In this document: positions 1 to 5,363 of the stretch, piece by piece
Numbering within the stretch: position 1 is the stretch's first letter
Layout of the letters: every line of letters starts with the position of its first letter
Assembly: GCA_002406115.1 (NCBI GenBank)
Contig: DHNC01000036.1
Location: 1 to 5,397, forward strand
Length of the DNA: 5,397 nt
Source of the DNA: Christensenella sp. UBA4626
GTDB taxonomy: Bacteria > Bacillota > Clostridia > Christensenellales > UBA1242
Direction of reading: 5' to 3'
Notes under the pieces: model-generated
Databases searched by the model: none
Told to the model about the DNA's origin: nothing
The model's input: only the letters and a program-made list of their open reading frames with translations
Position numbers and translations under genes: made by a program

Positions 1-138
1 GGGCAAGTTATCCCAGTGGATATGACCGCTATCGACACTCAATGCACAGTGGAAACAATCGCTGACACAACTGGCAGCCTGCCAGCCAGCGTTTGGACAA
101 CCGGCTTTTTAAGCAAACTTAAAGCCATGTATAACTAA
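1..138 (+). CDS. C-terminal end of a truncated surface-type protein (partial, 5' end outside window)
   Basis: Frame 1 is open from the first base to a TAA at 136-138 and gives 45 residues beginning GQVIPVDMTAID and ending LSKLKAMYN. It stops 13 nt before the next gene and its base use matches that gene, so it is probably the tail of the preceding gene of the same operon. I do not recognise the family directly. The segment VIPVDMTAIDTQ followed by a short acidic and hydrophobic tail can be laid against ITIKFEAVQAEK plus tail in the next protein, which in TasA/camelysin-type proteins is the last beta strand. By inference this is another member of that group. There is no LPXTG motif, C-terminal membrane segment or basic sorting tail, so sortase anchoring is not indicated. 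The function remains a guess because most of the gene lies outside the window. Confidence 0.6.
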   Translation, partial: GQVIPVDMTAIDTQCTVETIADTTGSLPASVWTTGFLSKLKAMYN

Positions 139-151
139 AAAAAGGAGCAGC

Positions 152-808
152 ATGAAAAAGACCAACAAAAAACTTAATATGCTGGGCAACATACTTATGA
201 TTGTTGTGGTCTTTTTGTGCGGCTTTAACGTCACATATGCCTATTTCACCGCAAAAGCAACCGTGGAAGGCTCACTCACTTTCTACGACCTCAATGTGAC
301 ATTCGCTTACTCCGCTTCTGGCTCAAATGAGTCACAATCAACTGGCTCAACCGAGTTTGAAGTCATCCCAAACACAACTTCAATCCTGCGTGGGCATGAG
401 TTCAGTTTTAAGTTGGCAGACGGCACGGCAATCACAAACGTCGGCTTGATGCCAAGCACCACCTCTTGCGATTCTTACGCAAGGCTCACGGTCAGTGCAA
501 TAAAAATGGTCAAATCTGGCGATAGTTATACTGCCGACAGCTCTGACACAACCGATTACGGTCAATATATCCTCCTTACAACCACCGCATCTGTCAAAAA
601 GAGTGGCGAGTTCTATTACCTCGGCAGCGTCATGACAGCGGGCGGCTATTACGCCATGGCAACCGGCGCAACAATCTCAACCGACGCTCCGGCAGACGTA
701 ACCAGCAGTTATATTAAAATAACAATCAAGTTTGAAGCAGTTCAGGCAGAAAAAACAGCCGTGGTGGCAACTTTTGGTGAAGAAGCCGCCACATTGCTCG
801 GATTATAA
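152..808 (+). CDS. SipW-dependent TasA/camelysin-like secreted protein
   Basis: This 218-residue protein is probably exported and built into an extracellular fibre or surface layer. The N-terminus has a basic n-region (KKTNKK), a hydrophobic core at about residues 10-25 and the motif NVTYAYFTAKA at 26-36. That is the SipW-cognate signal peptide seen in TasA and CalY, where the dedicated ER-type signal peptidase SipW cuts close to the A-Y/F junction (here probably after Ala30). The mature part is Ser/Thr-rich with alternating beta strands. It carries a camelysin-like YYLGSVMTAGGYY segment at about 155-167 and the family-typical closing strand IKITIKFEAVQAE at 188-200, followed by an 18-residue tail. 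The ATG at 152 is chosen because AAAGGAG at 141-147 lies 4 nt upstream and the signal peptide begins there. It is flanked by two genes of similar type, which suggests co-assembly. No sortase signal or catalytic motif is visible. Family assignment is by motif only; fibre formation is inferred. Confidence 0.8.
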   Translation: MKKTNKKLNMLGNILMIVVVFLCGFNVTYAYFTAKATVEGSLTFYDLNVTFAYSASGSNESQSTGSTEFEVIPNTTSILRGHEFSFKLADGTAITNVGLMPSTTSCDSYARLTVSAIKMVKSGDSYTADSSDTTDYGQYILLTTTASVKKSGEFYYLGSVMTAGGYYAMATGATISTDAPADVTSSYIKITIKFEAVQAEKTAVVATFGEEAATLLGL

Positions 809-856
809 CCCATGTTAGGATAAAATTGTAAAAGCGGACTAAAAAAAAGGAGAAAC

Positions 857-2662
857 ATGAAAGCAAGCAAAAGGATATCTATGTTATCTATCATGTCAGC
901 AATAGTTCTATTGCTCAGTCTTTTGCTATCCTTGGTCAACATCACCGGCGCTTGGTTCTCCGATAGCAGCGGCAGCAGCAAAAATATCAACGTGGTTGTA
1001 AAAACTGGCGAGGCAAACGTCAATGTCTATCAAGAGGACGCCAACGGCACCCAAACCTTACTATCCAAATCCCTCCCAACTGGCTACACACAACTTGAAT
1101 ACATCGAGTCAGACGGTCAAGGGGTTAAGTGTATTGATACAAATATCAAACCATCAACCAGTTTAAAACTTTCTTTTGGTGTGGTTTTCAACGCTTATAC
1201 CGGCGGTTCAATCATTGGTGTTGGCAACACTGATGTTGATGATTATAGATTTTTTGCATTTGGTGGGGCTGCATACTTTGATGCTGGCGAAAATTCTACC
1301 AACAAGATAGCAATACCGAATGTGATAGACCTAAACACTTATTATGATGTTGAACTTGGCGATTTTTATATGCAAATCAATGGGACTACGTATAGTTCCG
1401 ATTCAAAAATAACAACAACTGATTTTACAAATAATAATATCCTTATCTTCAGTCCAGGTAATAATGATTCAAGCGGAAAAATCTATTATACAAATATATG
1501 GGATAATGGCGTTTTGGTTCGCAACCTTATTCCAGCAAAGCAGGATAGCGATAGTGCTATCGGTATGTTCGATTTGGTGGAAGGTAAGTTTTATACAAAC
1601 GCTGGCAGCGGGACATTCACCGCTGGGGCGGAAACAATGGCAGGCACAAGCATAAGCCTTGCCGGTTCAAGCGCAACCAACAACAAAATCCAATCCACCT
1701 CACTTCCATCCGGCTACACCCAACTTGAATATTTGCAAAGCGACGGCAAACAATGTATTGATACTGGAATAGTACCAACATCTAATATGCGTTTTGTGGG
1801 AAACACTTATTGTCAAAAAACAACCGGAAGCGGAGATAACTATATTTTCTCTTCTGGTACAAGGTATGACAATTTTGTGGGGATACTTTTGGCAAACGCC
1901 GGTTCAGTTTTAATCGGGTCAGGCAGTGTTGTTAATAGTTATTATGGTTCTTCTGTTATCGAAATGGGAGATTACGATTATTACAATTTTGATATGTCAG
2001 TTGGCGACACAAAAACAATCATTAAATCCAACTTTTTGAGTAATGAAATAAAAGAAATAACTTATACAAGCAGAACTTTAACTACTGCAAACATTCATTT
2101 GTTCAATGCTTCATGGTACAGAACTGGATATATGGTAAGAATTTACAACTTTACAATGTACAGTGAAAATGTTTTGGTGAGGGACTTTGTGCCTGCCAAA
2201 AATGCAAGCGGTGTGCTTGGTATGTACGATTTGGTTGAGGGCAAGTTCTACACAAACAGCGGAAGCGGAAGTTTTACTGCTGGGGATGAAGTGAACACAA
2301 ATCAACTTAAATTGGTTTTGAAAAACGAAGATTTGGGCAAATCTTTTGGCGTAAGATTTAAGGCAACAATGTATGCAGCAACAGCAACTGGCAAAGTTGA
2401 ACTGGATGCAAGTTTTGCAGGCTTTTCCGCACCAACCAGCAGCCAAGGCGGATGGGTTTATGATAACGGCTGGTATTATTACAGAAACAGCGCAGGCGAA
2501 AACATTGCTTTGGAACCTGCAACAATGTCCGACAGCACGCTGACGGCAACCGAAAGATATTTGTTTACATCTTTCACAATAAACGAAAATGAGGCTTATA
2601 GGAGCCTGATTGGTGGCAACGCCTTGTATTTGGTGGTCGAACTTGAAAGCGTTGCGGTATAA
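857..2662 (+). CDS. Large SipW-type exported protein with two ConA/LamG-like lectin domains
   Basis: This is a 601-residue secreted protein. Residues 1-27 form a basic plus hydrophobic leader, followed by NITGAWFSDSSGS (28-40), the SipW-cognate signature. A short beta segment (43-72) leads into domain copy 1 (about 73-258), a linker (259-282), domain copy 2 (about 283-478) and a C-terminal beta-rich part (about 482-601). That last part contains GWVYDNGWYYYRN and the closing strand ALYLVVELESVAV, resembling the end of TasA/camelysin-type proteins. Each domain copy opens with LP(T/S)GYTQLEY and ends with GKFYTN(A/S)GSG(T/S)FTAG; I recognise this as a recurrent concanavalin A/LamG-like jelly-roll module of gut Firmicute surface and phage proteins. 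The role is probably glycan or surface binding on a fibre, which is inference. ATG 857 is supported by AAGGAGAA at 847-854. The gene lies 48 nt after its neighbour with no terminator between. Domain interiors are markedly more AT-rich than flanks and linker. No sortase motif is present. Confidence 0.8.
   Translation: MKASKRISMLSIMSAIVLLLSLLLSLVNITGAWFSDSSGSSKNINVVVKTGEANVNVYQEDANGTQTLLSKSLPTGYTQLEYIESDGQGVKCIDTNIKPSTSLKLSFGVVFNAYTGGSIIGVGNTDVDDYRFFAFGGAAYFDAGENSTNKIAIPNVIDLNTYYDVELGDFYMQINGTTYSSDSKITTTDFTNNNILIFSPGNNDSSGKIYYTNIWDNGVLVRNLIPAKQDSDSAIGMFDLVEGKFYTNAGSGTFTAGAETMAGTSISLAGSSATNNKIQSTSLPSGYTQLEYLQSDGKQCIDTGIVPTSNMRFVGNTYCQKTTGSGDNYIFSSGTRYDNFVGILLANAGSVLIGSGSVVNSYYGSSVIEMGDYDYYNFDMSVGDTKTIIKSNFLSNEIKEITYTSRTLTTANIHLFNASWYRTGYMVRIYNFTMYSENVLVRDFVPAKNASGVLGMYDLVEGKFYTNSGSGSFTAGDEVNTNQLKLVLKNEDLGKSFGVRFKATMYAATATGKVELDASFAGFSAPTSSQGGWVYDNGWYYYRNSAGENIALEPATMSDSTLTATERYLFTSFTINENEAYRSLIGGNALYLVVELESVAV
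1073..1630 (+). repeat. ConA/LamG-like domain, copy 1 (encoded repeat)
   Basis: This stretch encodes residues 73-258 of the 601-residue protein. It starts with LPTGYTQLEYIESDG, has KCIDTNI where relatives known to me usually show QYIDTG, and ends GVLVRNLIPAKQD then MFDLVEGKFYTNAGSG. The ends match copy 2 closely while the middle has diverged. At the DNA level the 20 nt at 1082-1101 match 1712-1731 with one mismatch. GC in the sampled interior (1381-1440) is 16 of 60 bases. Confidence 0.75.
1703..2290 (+). repeat. ConA/LamG-like domain, copy 2 (encoded repeat)
   Basis: This stretch encodes residues 283-478 of the 601-residue protein. It starts LPSGYTQLEYLQSDG, has KQCIDTGI and ends NVLVRDFVPAKNA then MYDLVEGKFYTNSGSG. 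It is ten residues longer than copy 1, and the core strands are largely different in sequence, so the duplication is old or the cores were exchanged. GC in the sampled interior (2041-2100) is 14 of 60 bases, the lowest of the coding blocks I counted. Confidence 0.75.
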
Positions 2663-2672
2663 AAAATAAATT

Positions 2673-2676
2673 GGAG
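2673..2676 (+). promoter_or_regulatory. Ribosome binding site that fixes the start at ATG 2683
   Basis: GGAG lies 6 nt before ATG 2683. A longer reading from TTG at 2671 in the same frame would place this GGAG inside the coding sequence and leave the TTG with only an A-rich upstream stretch, so ATG 2683 is preferred. The preceding stop codon ends at 2662, giving a 20-nt gap that fits translation within one operon. Confidence 0.75.
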
Positions 2677-2682
2677 CGTATT

Positions 2683-3537
2683 ATGGCAGAGAAAGATCCA
2701 AAACTTAACACCGTAAAACCGGCAAAGACGCAGACAACTGCGGACAATCTTTCCACGGCAAAAAAGGCAACAACCTCTGCCACGCCAAAACGCACCAACG
2801 CACCAAAGGCTGAGCCAAAGCCAAAAGCACCACGCTCTCCGGCAAATCCGGCACCAAAAATTGACACAATCAGTGAAATGCAAACGCCGATTGTGCCAAA
2901 AAGCAGTTTGAGTGAAACCTCAAAGGCAGACATAAAGCAAGGCACAAAGAAAAAACAAATTGACCAACGTTTGAGATCGTCAAATATCAGTATTGACGAC
3001 TTGGAAACAATCAACGAACAGAACCTTAAAAAATACCGCAGCAGAACTACACGTAACAAGGTGGTTATTGCTGTGCTTATATTGCTGCTTTTGGCGGCTA
3101 TCACCACAATTGTTGTGATTGTAAGCGTAAAAAGGCTGGAAAACAATTGCGAACTTAAAGTTTATGGCAATGTGGATGCGGAATTTATTGTGGACGGCGA
3201 AAAAATGGACAAGTTCCGTACGCCTTTTGGTGTGCAGGGCAACCGAGTTTATATGATTGACACCGATATTCAAATCAACTCAACTGGGCAGTTTAACGTG
3301 TATTACACAATCGAGGTTTTCCAATCCGGGGTTAAACTTAAAAACACATTTGCCTATGAATATAACCACGAATTTTTCACCAACAGCGGCAACGGAAGAT
3401 ATTCAAGCGTGGCGCCAATCTCTGGCGGGCAGACAATCAGTTTGTTTGACGGCGTGGTTTTGGATGACGCTTACGAAAACACTTTAAACACTGACAATTT
3501 CAGAATGGTTGTAAGCATTTATTTTGAACGTGTATAA
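2683..3537 (+). CDS. Single-pass membrane protein with basic cytoplasmic tail and external beta domain
   Basis: I do not recognise a named family. From ATG 2683 the protein has 284 residues. Residues 1-95 are rich in Lys, Pro, Ala and Thr, with almost no large hydrophobic residues in the first 60, and are probably disordered. Residues 96-118 (RLRSSNISIDDLETINEQNL) may be a short helix. A basic stretch (KKYRSRTTRNK) precedes one membrane segment at about 127-149 made of V, I, L, A and T, and the positive charges on its N-side predict a type II topology with the tail inside. The external part (about 150-284) is beta-rich, with INSTGQFNVYYTIEVF at 198-213 and a closing strand FRMVVSIYFERV that resembles the last strand of the two preceding proteins. 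It has no SipW-type cleavage motif, so it should stay in the membrane. As last gene of the operon it may anchor, nucleate or regulate the exported proteins; this is inference. Confidence 0.75.
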   Translation: MAEKDPKLNTVKPAKTQTTADNLSTAKKATTSATPKRTNAPKAEPKPKAPRSPANPAPKIDTISEMQTPIVPKSSLSETSKADIKQGTKKKQIDQRLRSSNISIDDLETINEQNLKKYRSRTTRNKVVIAVLILLLLAAITTIVVIVSVKRLENNCELKVYGNVDAEFIVDGEKMDKFRTPFGVQGNRVYMIDTDIQINSTGQFNVYYTIEVFQSGVKLKNTFAYEYNHEFFTNSGNGRYSSVAPISGGQTISLFDGVVLDDAYENTLNTDNFRMVVSIYFERV

Positions 3538-3568
3538 TCCGCCTTTTGTTTGGGTTTTCTTAAGTCAA

Positions 3569-3595
3569 GCGGGCGGCAAGCAGCGTTTGCGGGCG
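3569..3595. repeat. GC-rich direct repeat GCGGGCG, 20-bp period
   Basis: GCGGGCG occurs at 3569-3575 and again at 3589-3595 within an otherwise AT-rich intergenic region. The 20-bp period is about two helical turns. A related inverse copy (ACGCCGC, 3665-3671) sits just upstream of the -10 element of the iron-sulfur genes. It could be a protein-binding site or part of a folded RNA; no known regulator motif was recognised. Confidence 0.4.
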
Positions 3596-3671
3596 TAAAT
3601 AAAAACATATTAAATTTTAACAGATAAGAAAACATATTTTTACAAGAATTTGTTTTCTTTTTTTACGCCGC
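3589..3671. repeat. Outer imperfect inverted repeat in the intergenic region
   Basis: GCGGGCGTAAA at 3589-3599 pairs with TTTACGCCGC at 3662-3671 with one bulged G. It encloses an A/T-rich stretch and the inner hairpin at 3626-3659. The arms give eight continuous pairs (3592-3599 with 3662-3669) plus two beyond the bulge. Whether it works as DNA operator halves or as an RNA fold cannot be told from sequence alone. Confidence 0.45.
3626..3664 (+). terminator. Probable intrinsic terminator of the surface operon
   Basis: AAGAAAACA (3626-3634) pairs with TGTTTTCTT (3651-3659). After a T-T mismatch a further five pairs including one G-U (3636-3640 with 3645-3649) leave a four-base loop, TACA. Seven T follow or overlap the stem end (3658-3664). 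The stem has only two G-C pairs in its outer half, so it is weak, but position and T run fit termination after the surface genes and before the promoter of the next unit. Confidence 0.5.
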
Positions 3672-3673
3672 TA

Positions 3674-3682
3674 TGCTAAAAT
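3674..3682 (+). promoter_or_regulatory. Extended -10 promoter for the iron-sulfur operon
   Basis: TGCTAAAAT matches the extended -10 form TGnTATAAT with one substitution. It predicts a start near 3688-3690 and a leader of about 15 nt carrying AAAGGAG at 3693-3699. No convincing -35 hexamer is found at normal spacing; that position is occupied by the T run of the terminator. An extended -10 can work without one. The inverse GC element at 3665-3671 lies directly upstream and could allow control. Confidence 0.5.
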
Positions 3683-3703
3683 ATTAGTGTTTAAAGGAGT
3701 TAT

Positions 3704-4420
3704 ATGCTAGAACTTAAAAACATCTGTTATGTTGTGGAAAATGGCAACAAAACAAAAACAATTTTAAATAATGTTTCTTACACATTTTTAGATAACTGCG
3801 TTACTGCAATCACTGGACACAACGGCAGCGGCAAGTCCACTTTGACAAAAATCATTATGGGTATTGTTAAGCCGACTTCGGGCAGCGTGATTTTGGACGG
3901 GCAGGATATAACAAACCTCACAATCGACCAACGTGCAAAATTGGGGTTAAACTATGCTTTTCAACAGCCGGTGGTGTTTAAGGGGATTACAATTAAAGAT
4001 ATGATTGACCTTGCAACAGGCAAAAATAACACCGTTCCGCAAGCGTGCGAATACCTTTCAAAAGTTGGCATTTGTGCAAAGGATTATATCAACCGTGATT
4101 TTGACAAAACCCTTTCAGGCGGCGAGCAAAAGCGTGTAGAAATTGCACTTGCTCTTGCAAAACCAGGCAAGACTGTGATTTTTGACGAGCCAGAAGCGGG
4201 CATCGACCTTTGGAGTTTTGACAAACTCAGCAGCGTTTTTGAAGCCGACAAATCTTACATTGTTGTAAGCCACCAAACCCGACTTTTGGAGCGTGCCGAC
4301 CAAATTGTTTTGATGAGCCATGGCGAAATCACTGCCAGCGGAGAGAGCAAAAAAATGCTCAAACAAATGGGCAAACTTGCGTGCGCAAAAATTGAGGAGG
4401 CTGACGATGAAACTAGATAA
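3704..4420 (+). CDS. smsC: SufC/SmsC-type ABC ATPase of iron-sulfur cluster assembly
   Basis: This 238-residue cytosolic ATPase powers conformational change of the SufB-type scaffold during iron-sulfur cluster assembly. It is a non-transporting ABC protein, and no membrane segment or permease gene is present. Visible motifs are Walker A GHNGSGKST (38-46), Q-loop in FQQP (86-89), ABC signature LSGGEQKR (137-144), Walker B TVIFDE (157-162), D-loop AGID (165-168) and switch His190 in VVSHQ. Length is close to E. coli SufC (248). Walker B runs into FDEPEAGIDLWSF rather than the LDEIDSGLD of classical SufC, which fits the minimal SUF-like (SMS) branch. ATG 3704 is supported by AAAGGAG at 3693-3699. 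The gene overlaps the next by 14 nt, and that neighbour, a SufB/D-family scaffold, is the main reason to call this SmsC rather than a transporter ATPase. The older label would be sufC-like. Confidence 0.9.
   Translation: MLELKNICYVVENGNKTKTILNNVSYTFLDNCVTAITGHNGSGKSTLTKIIMGIVKPTSGSVILDGQDITNLTIDQRAKLGLNYAFQQPVVFKGITIKDMIDLATGKNNTVPQACEYLSKVGICAKDYINRDFDKTLSGGEQKRVEIALALAKPGKTVIFDEPEAGIDLWSFDKLSSVFEADKSYIVVSHQTRLLERADQIVLMSHGEITASGESKKMLKQMGKLACAKIEEADDETR
4394..4400 (+). promoter_or_regulatory. Ribosome binding site inside smsC that fixes the smsB start
   Basis: GAGGAGG lies 6 nt before ATG 4407, within the last codons of the upstream gene. This strong site selects ATG 4407 over an in-frame ATG at 4320 that would add 29 basic, low-hydrophobicity residues unlike the family. 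The 14-nt overlap of the two genes (4407-4420) suggests translational coupling and near-equal production of the two partners. Confidence 0.8.
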
Positions 4421-5321
4421 CATCACAAAAACCATTTTGGAAAAAGTTGCCGCCTTGCACGAAATCCCGTCTGGGGCAGTGTCGCTAAGGATAAACGGCA
4501 AAAGCGAACTGCTTAAATCCAGCGCAAACATCGAAATTGAACGCAAGACGGACAATCCGGGCATAAATATTTACATCCATTCATCCTGCCAGGGCGAGGC
4601 GTGCCATATTCCAGTTGTGGTAAATCAAGACGACCTTTTTGATATGGTCTATAACGATTTTTACATTGAGGACGGGGCAAACGTGACAATCGTGGCTGGC
4701 TGCGGCGTGCATTCCACTGGAAACGGCGGGCATGACGGCATCCACACTTTCCATGTCGGCAAAAATGCAACGGTTGAGTATATCGAAAACCATTTGGGGT
4801 TGGGCAAGGGTGAGCATAAGATTTTGAACCCAACAACAATTTTGAAAATTGGCGACGGCTCTGTTGTCACTTTACACACAACTCAATTGGGCGGTGTGGA
4901 TAGCGCCAATCGTGTGACAAAAGCCATTGTCGGCAAAGACGCTACTCTTGTGATAAACGAAAAGATTTTGACCGACCGCTTTCAAGTTGCAAAAACAAAT
5001 TTCACTGTGCAACTTAAAGGCGAAAACAGCAAATGCAATATTGTTTCTCGCAGCGTTGCAAAAGGCGAAAGCGAGCAAGTGTTTAAATCTAACATGATTG
5101 GCAAAAACCTCTGCTTTGGTCATGTTGAATGCGACGGTATTGTTTTGGATAAATCTAGGATTTCTTCCTTGCCGCAAGTTTCCGCTTTTGACAACCGTGC
5201 AAGCCTTTCACACGAGGCCGCAATCGGCAAAATCGCAAGCGAGCAAATTGTGAAATTGATGACTCTTGGGCTTAGCGAGAAGCAAGCAGAAGAAAAAATC
5301 CTTGAAGGCTTTTTGAAATAA
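4407..5321 (+). CDS. smsB: SmsB: short SufB/SufD-family iron-sulfur scaffold
   Basis: This 304-residue cytosolic protein is the scaffold on which the cluster forms, working with the ATPase encoded just upstream. After a short helical start (1-22) comes the SufB/D core beta-helix (about 40-265). Visible conserved pieces are SCQGEACHIPV (60-70), AGCGVHSTG (97-105), HDGIHTFHVG (109-118), NPTTILKI, SRSVAKGESEQVF (214-226), CFGHVECDGI (236-245) and the C-terminal SHEAAIGKIASEQ (268-280) with a helical end. His269 and Glu270 align with E. coli SufB His433/Glu434 and with SufD His360, residues needed for cluster formation. No Cys aligns simply with SufB Cys405; Cys236 and Cys242 are the nearest candidates. 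It is shorter than SufB (about 495) and SufD (about 420), lacking their long N-terminal parts, as expected of the minimal SMS system, where one SmsB replaces both. ATG 4407 is set by GAGGAGG. Confidence 0.9.
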   Translation: MKLDNITKTILEKVAALHEIPSGAVSLRINGKSELLKSSANIEIERKTDNPGINIYIHSSCQGEACHIPVVVNQDDLFDMVYNDFYIEDGANVTIVAGCGVHSTGNGGHDGIHTFHVGKNATVEYIENHLGLGKGEHKILNPTTILKIGDGSVVTLHTTQLGGVDSANRVTKAIVGKDATLVINEKILTDRFQVAKTNFTVQLKGENSKCNIVSRSVAKGESEQVFKSNMIGKNLCFGHVECDGIVLDKSRISSLPQVSAFDNRASLSHEAAIGKIASEQIVKLMTLGLSEKQAEEKILEGFLK

Positions 5322-5342
5322 AATTAAAATTTAAAAAAAACA

Positions 5343-5363
5343 AATTAGAATTCGAATTTAAAT
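5343..5363. repeat. AT-rich palindrome in a nearly pure A/T tail
   Basis: AATTCGAATT (5349-5358) is a perfect 10-bp palindrome. With one G-T wobble and one mismatch the pairing extends to 5343-5363. On the minus strand the hairpin is followed after two bases by eight T (complement of the A run 5333-5340), so it might end a convergent gene lying beyond the window; on the plus strand no T run follows. The whole tail 5322-5397 has only four G/C bases, at 5341, 5348, 5353 and 5354. No gene is seen in it. Confidence 0.35.

Noticed and set aside
1..138. LPASVWTTG in the partial protein as a sortase-type LPXTG signal
   Set aside because: The spacing is wrong (no LPXTG pentapeptide) and neither a hydrophobic segment nor a strongly basic end follows.
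809..856. Possible promoter or terminator between the first two complete surface genes
   Set aside because: The 48-nt gap contains no convincing hairpin with a T run and no paired -35/-10; it holds only the ribosome binding site of the next gene.
1464..1655. Second plus-strand frame within the lectin-like gene
   Set aside because: It is only 63 codons in a different frame of a gene with a clear protein pattern, has no ribosome binding site and no recognisable product.
2671..2682. TTG start at 2671 for the membrane protein
   Set aside because: The GGAG at 2673-2676 is ideally placed for ATG 2683 and would be inside the coding sequence if TTG were used.
2574..3146. Minus-strand open frame of 190 residues with long hydrophobic stretches
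   Set aside because: It lies antisense to the well-supported membrane protein gene and the end of the lectin-like gene. Its Gly/Phe/Val-rich sequence is what the Lys/Pro/Ala codons give on the other strand, and it has no convincing ribosome binding site.
3361..3420. FFTNSGNGRYSS in the membrane protein resembles GKFYTNSGSGSFTAG of the lectin-like domains
   Set aside because: The match covers only about six residues of small, common surface-loop type, and the preceding PAK and DLVEG pieces are missing, so shared domain ancestry is not supported.
3539..3576. CCGCC (3539-3543) with GGCGG (3572-3576) as a terminator stem directly after the surface operon
   Set aside because: Only five pairs close a 28-nt loop and no T run follows, so the hairpin at 3626-3664 is the better candidate.
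4320..4406. Upstream ATG extension of smsB by 29 residues
   Set aside because: The extension lies in smsC, has no family match, and a strong GAGGAGG sits 6 nt before ATG 4407.
4115..4564. Minus-strand open frame of 149 residues
   Set aside because: It is antisense across the signature, Walker B and H-loop of smsC and the start of smsB, both of which are clearly coding. No family features are seen in it.
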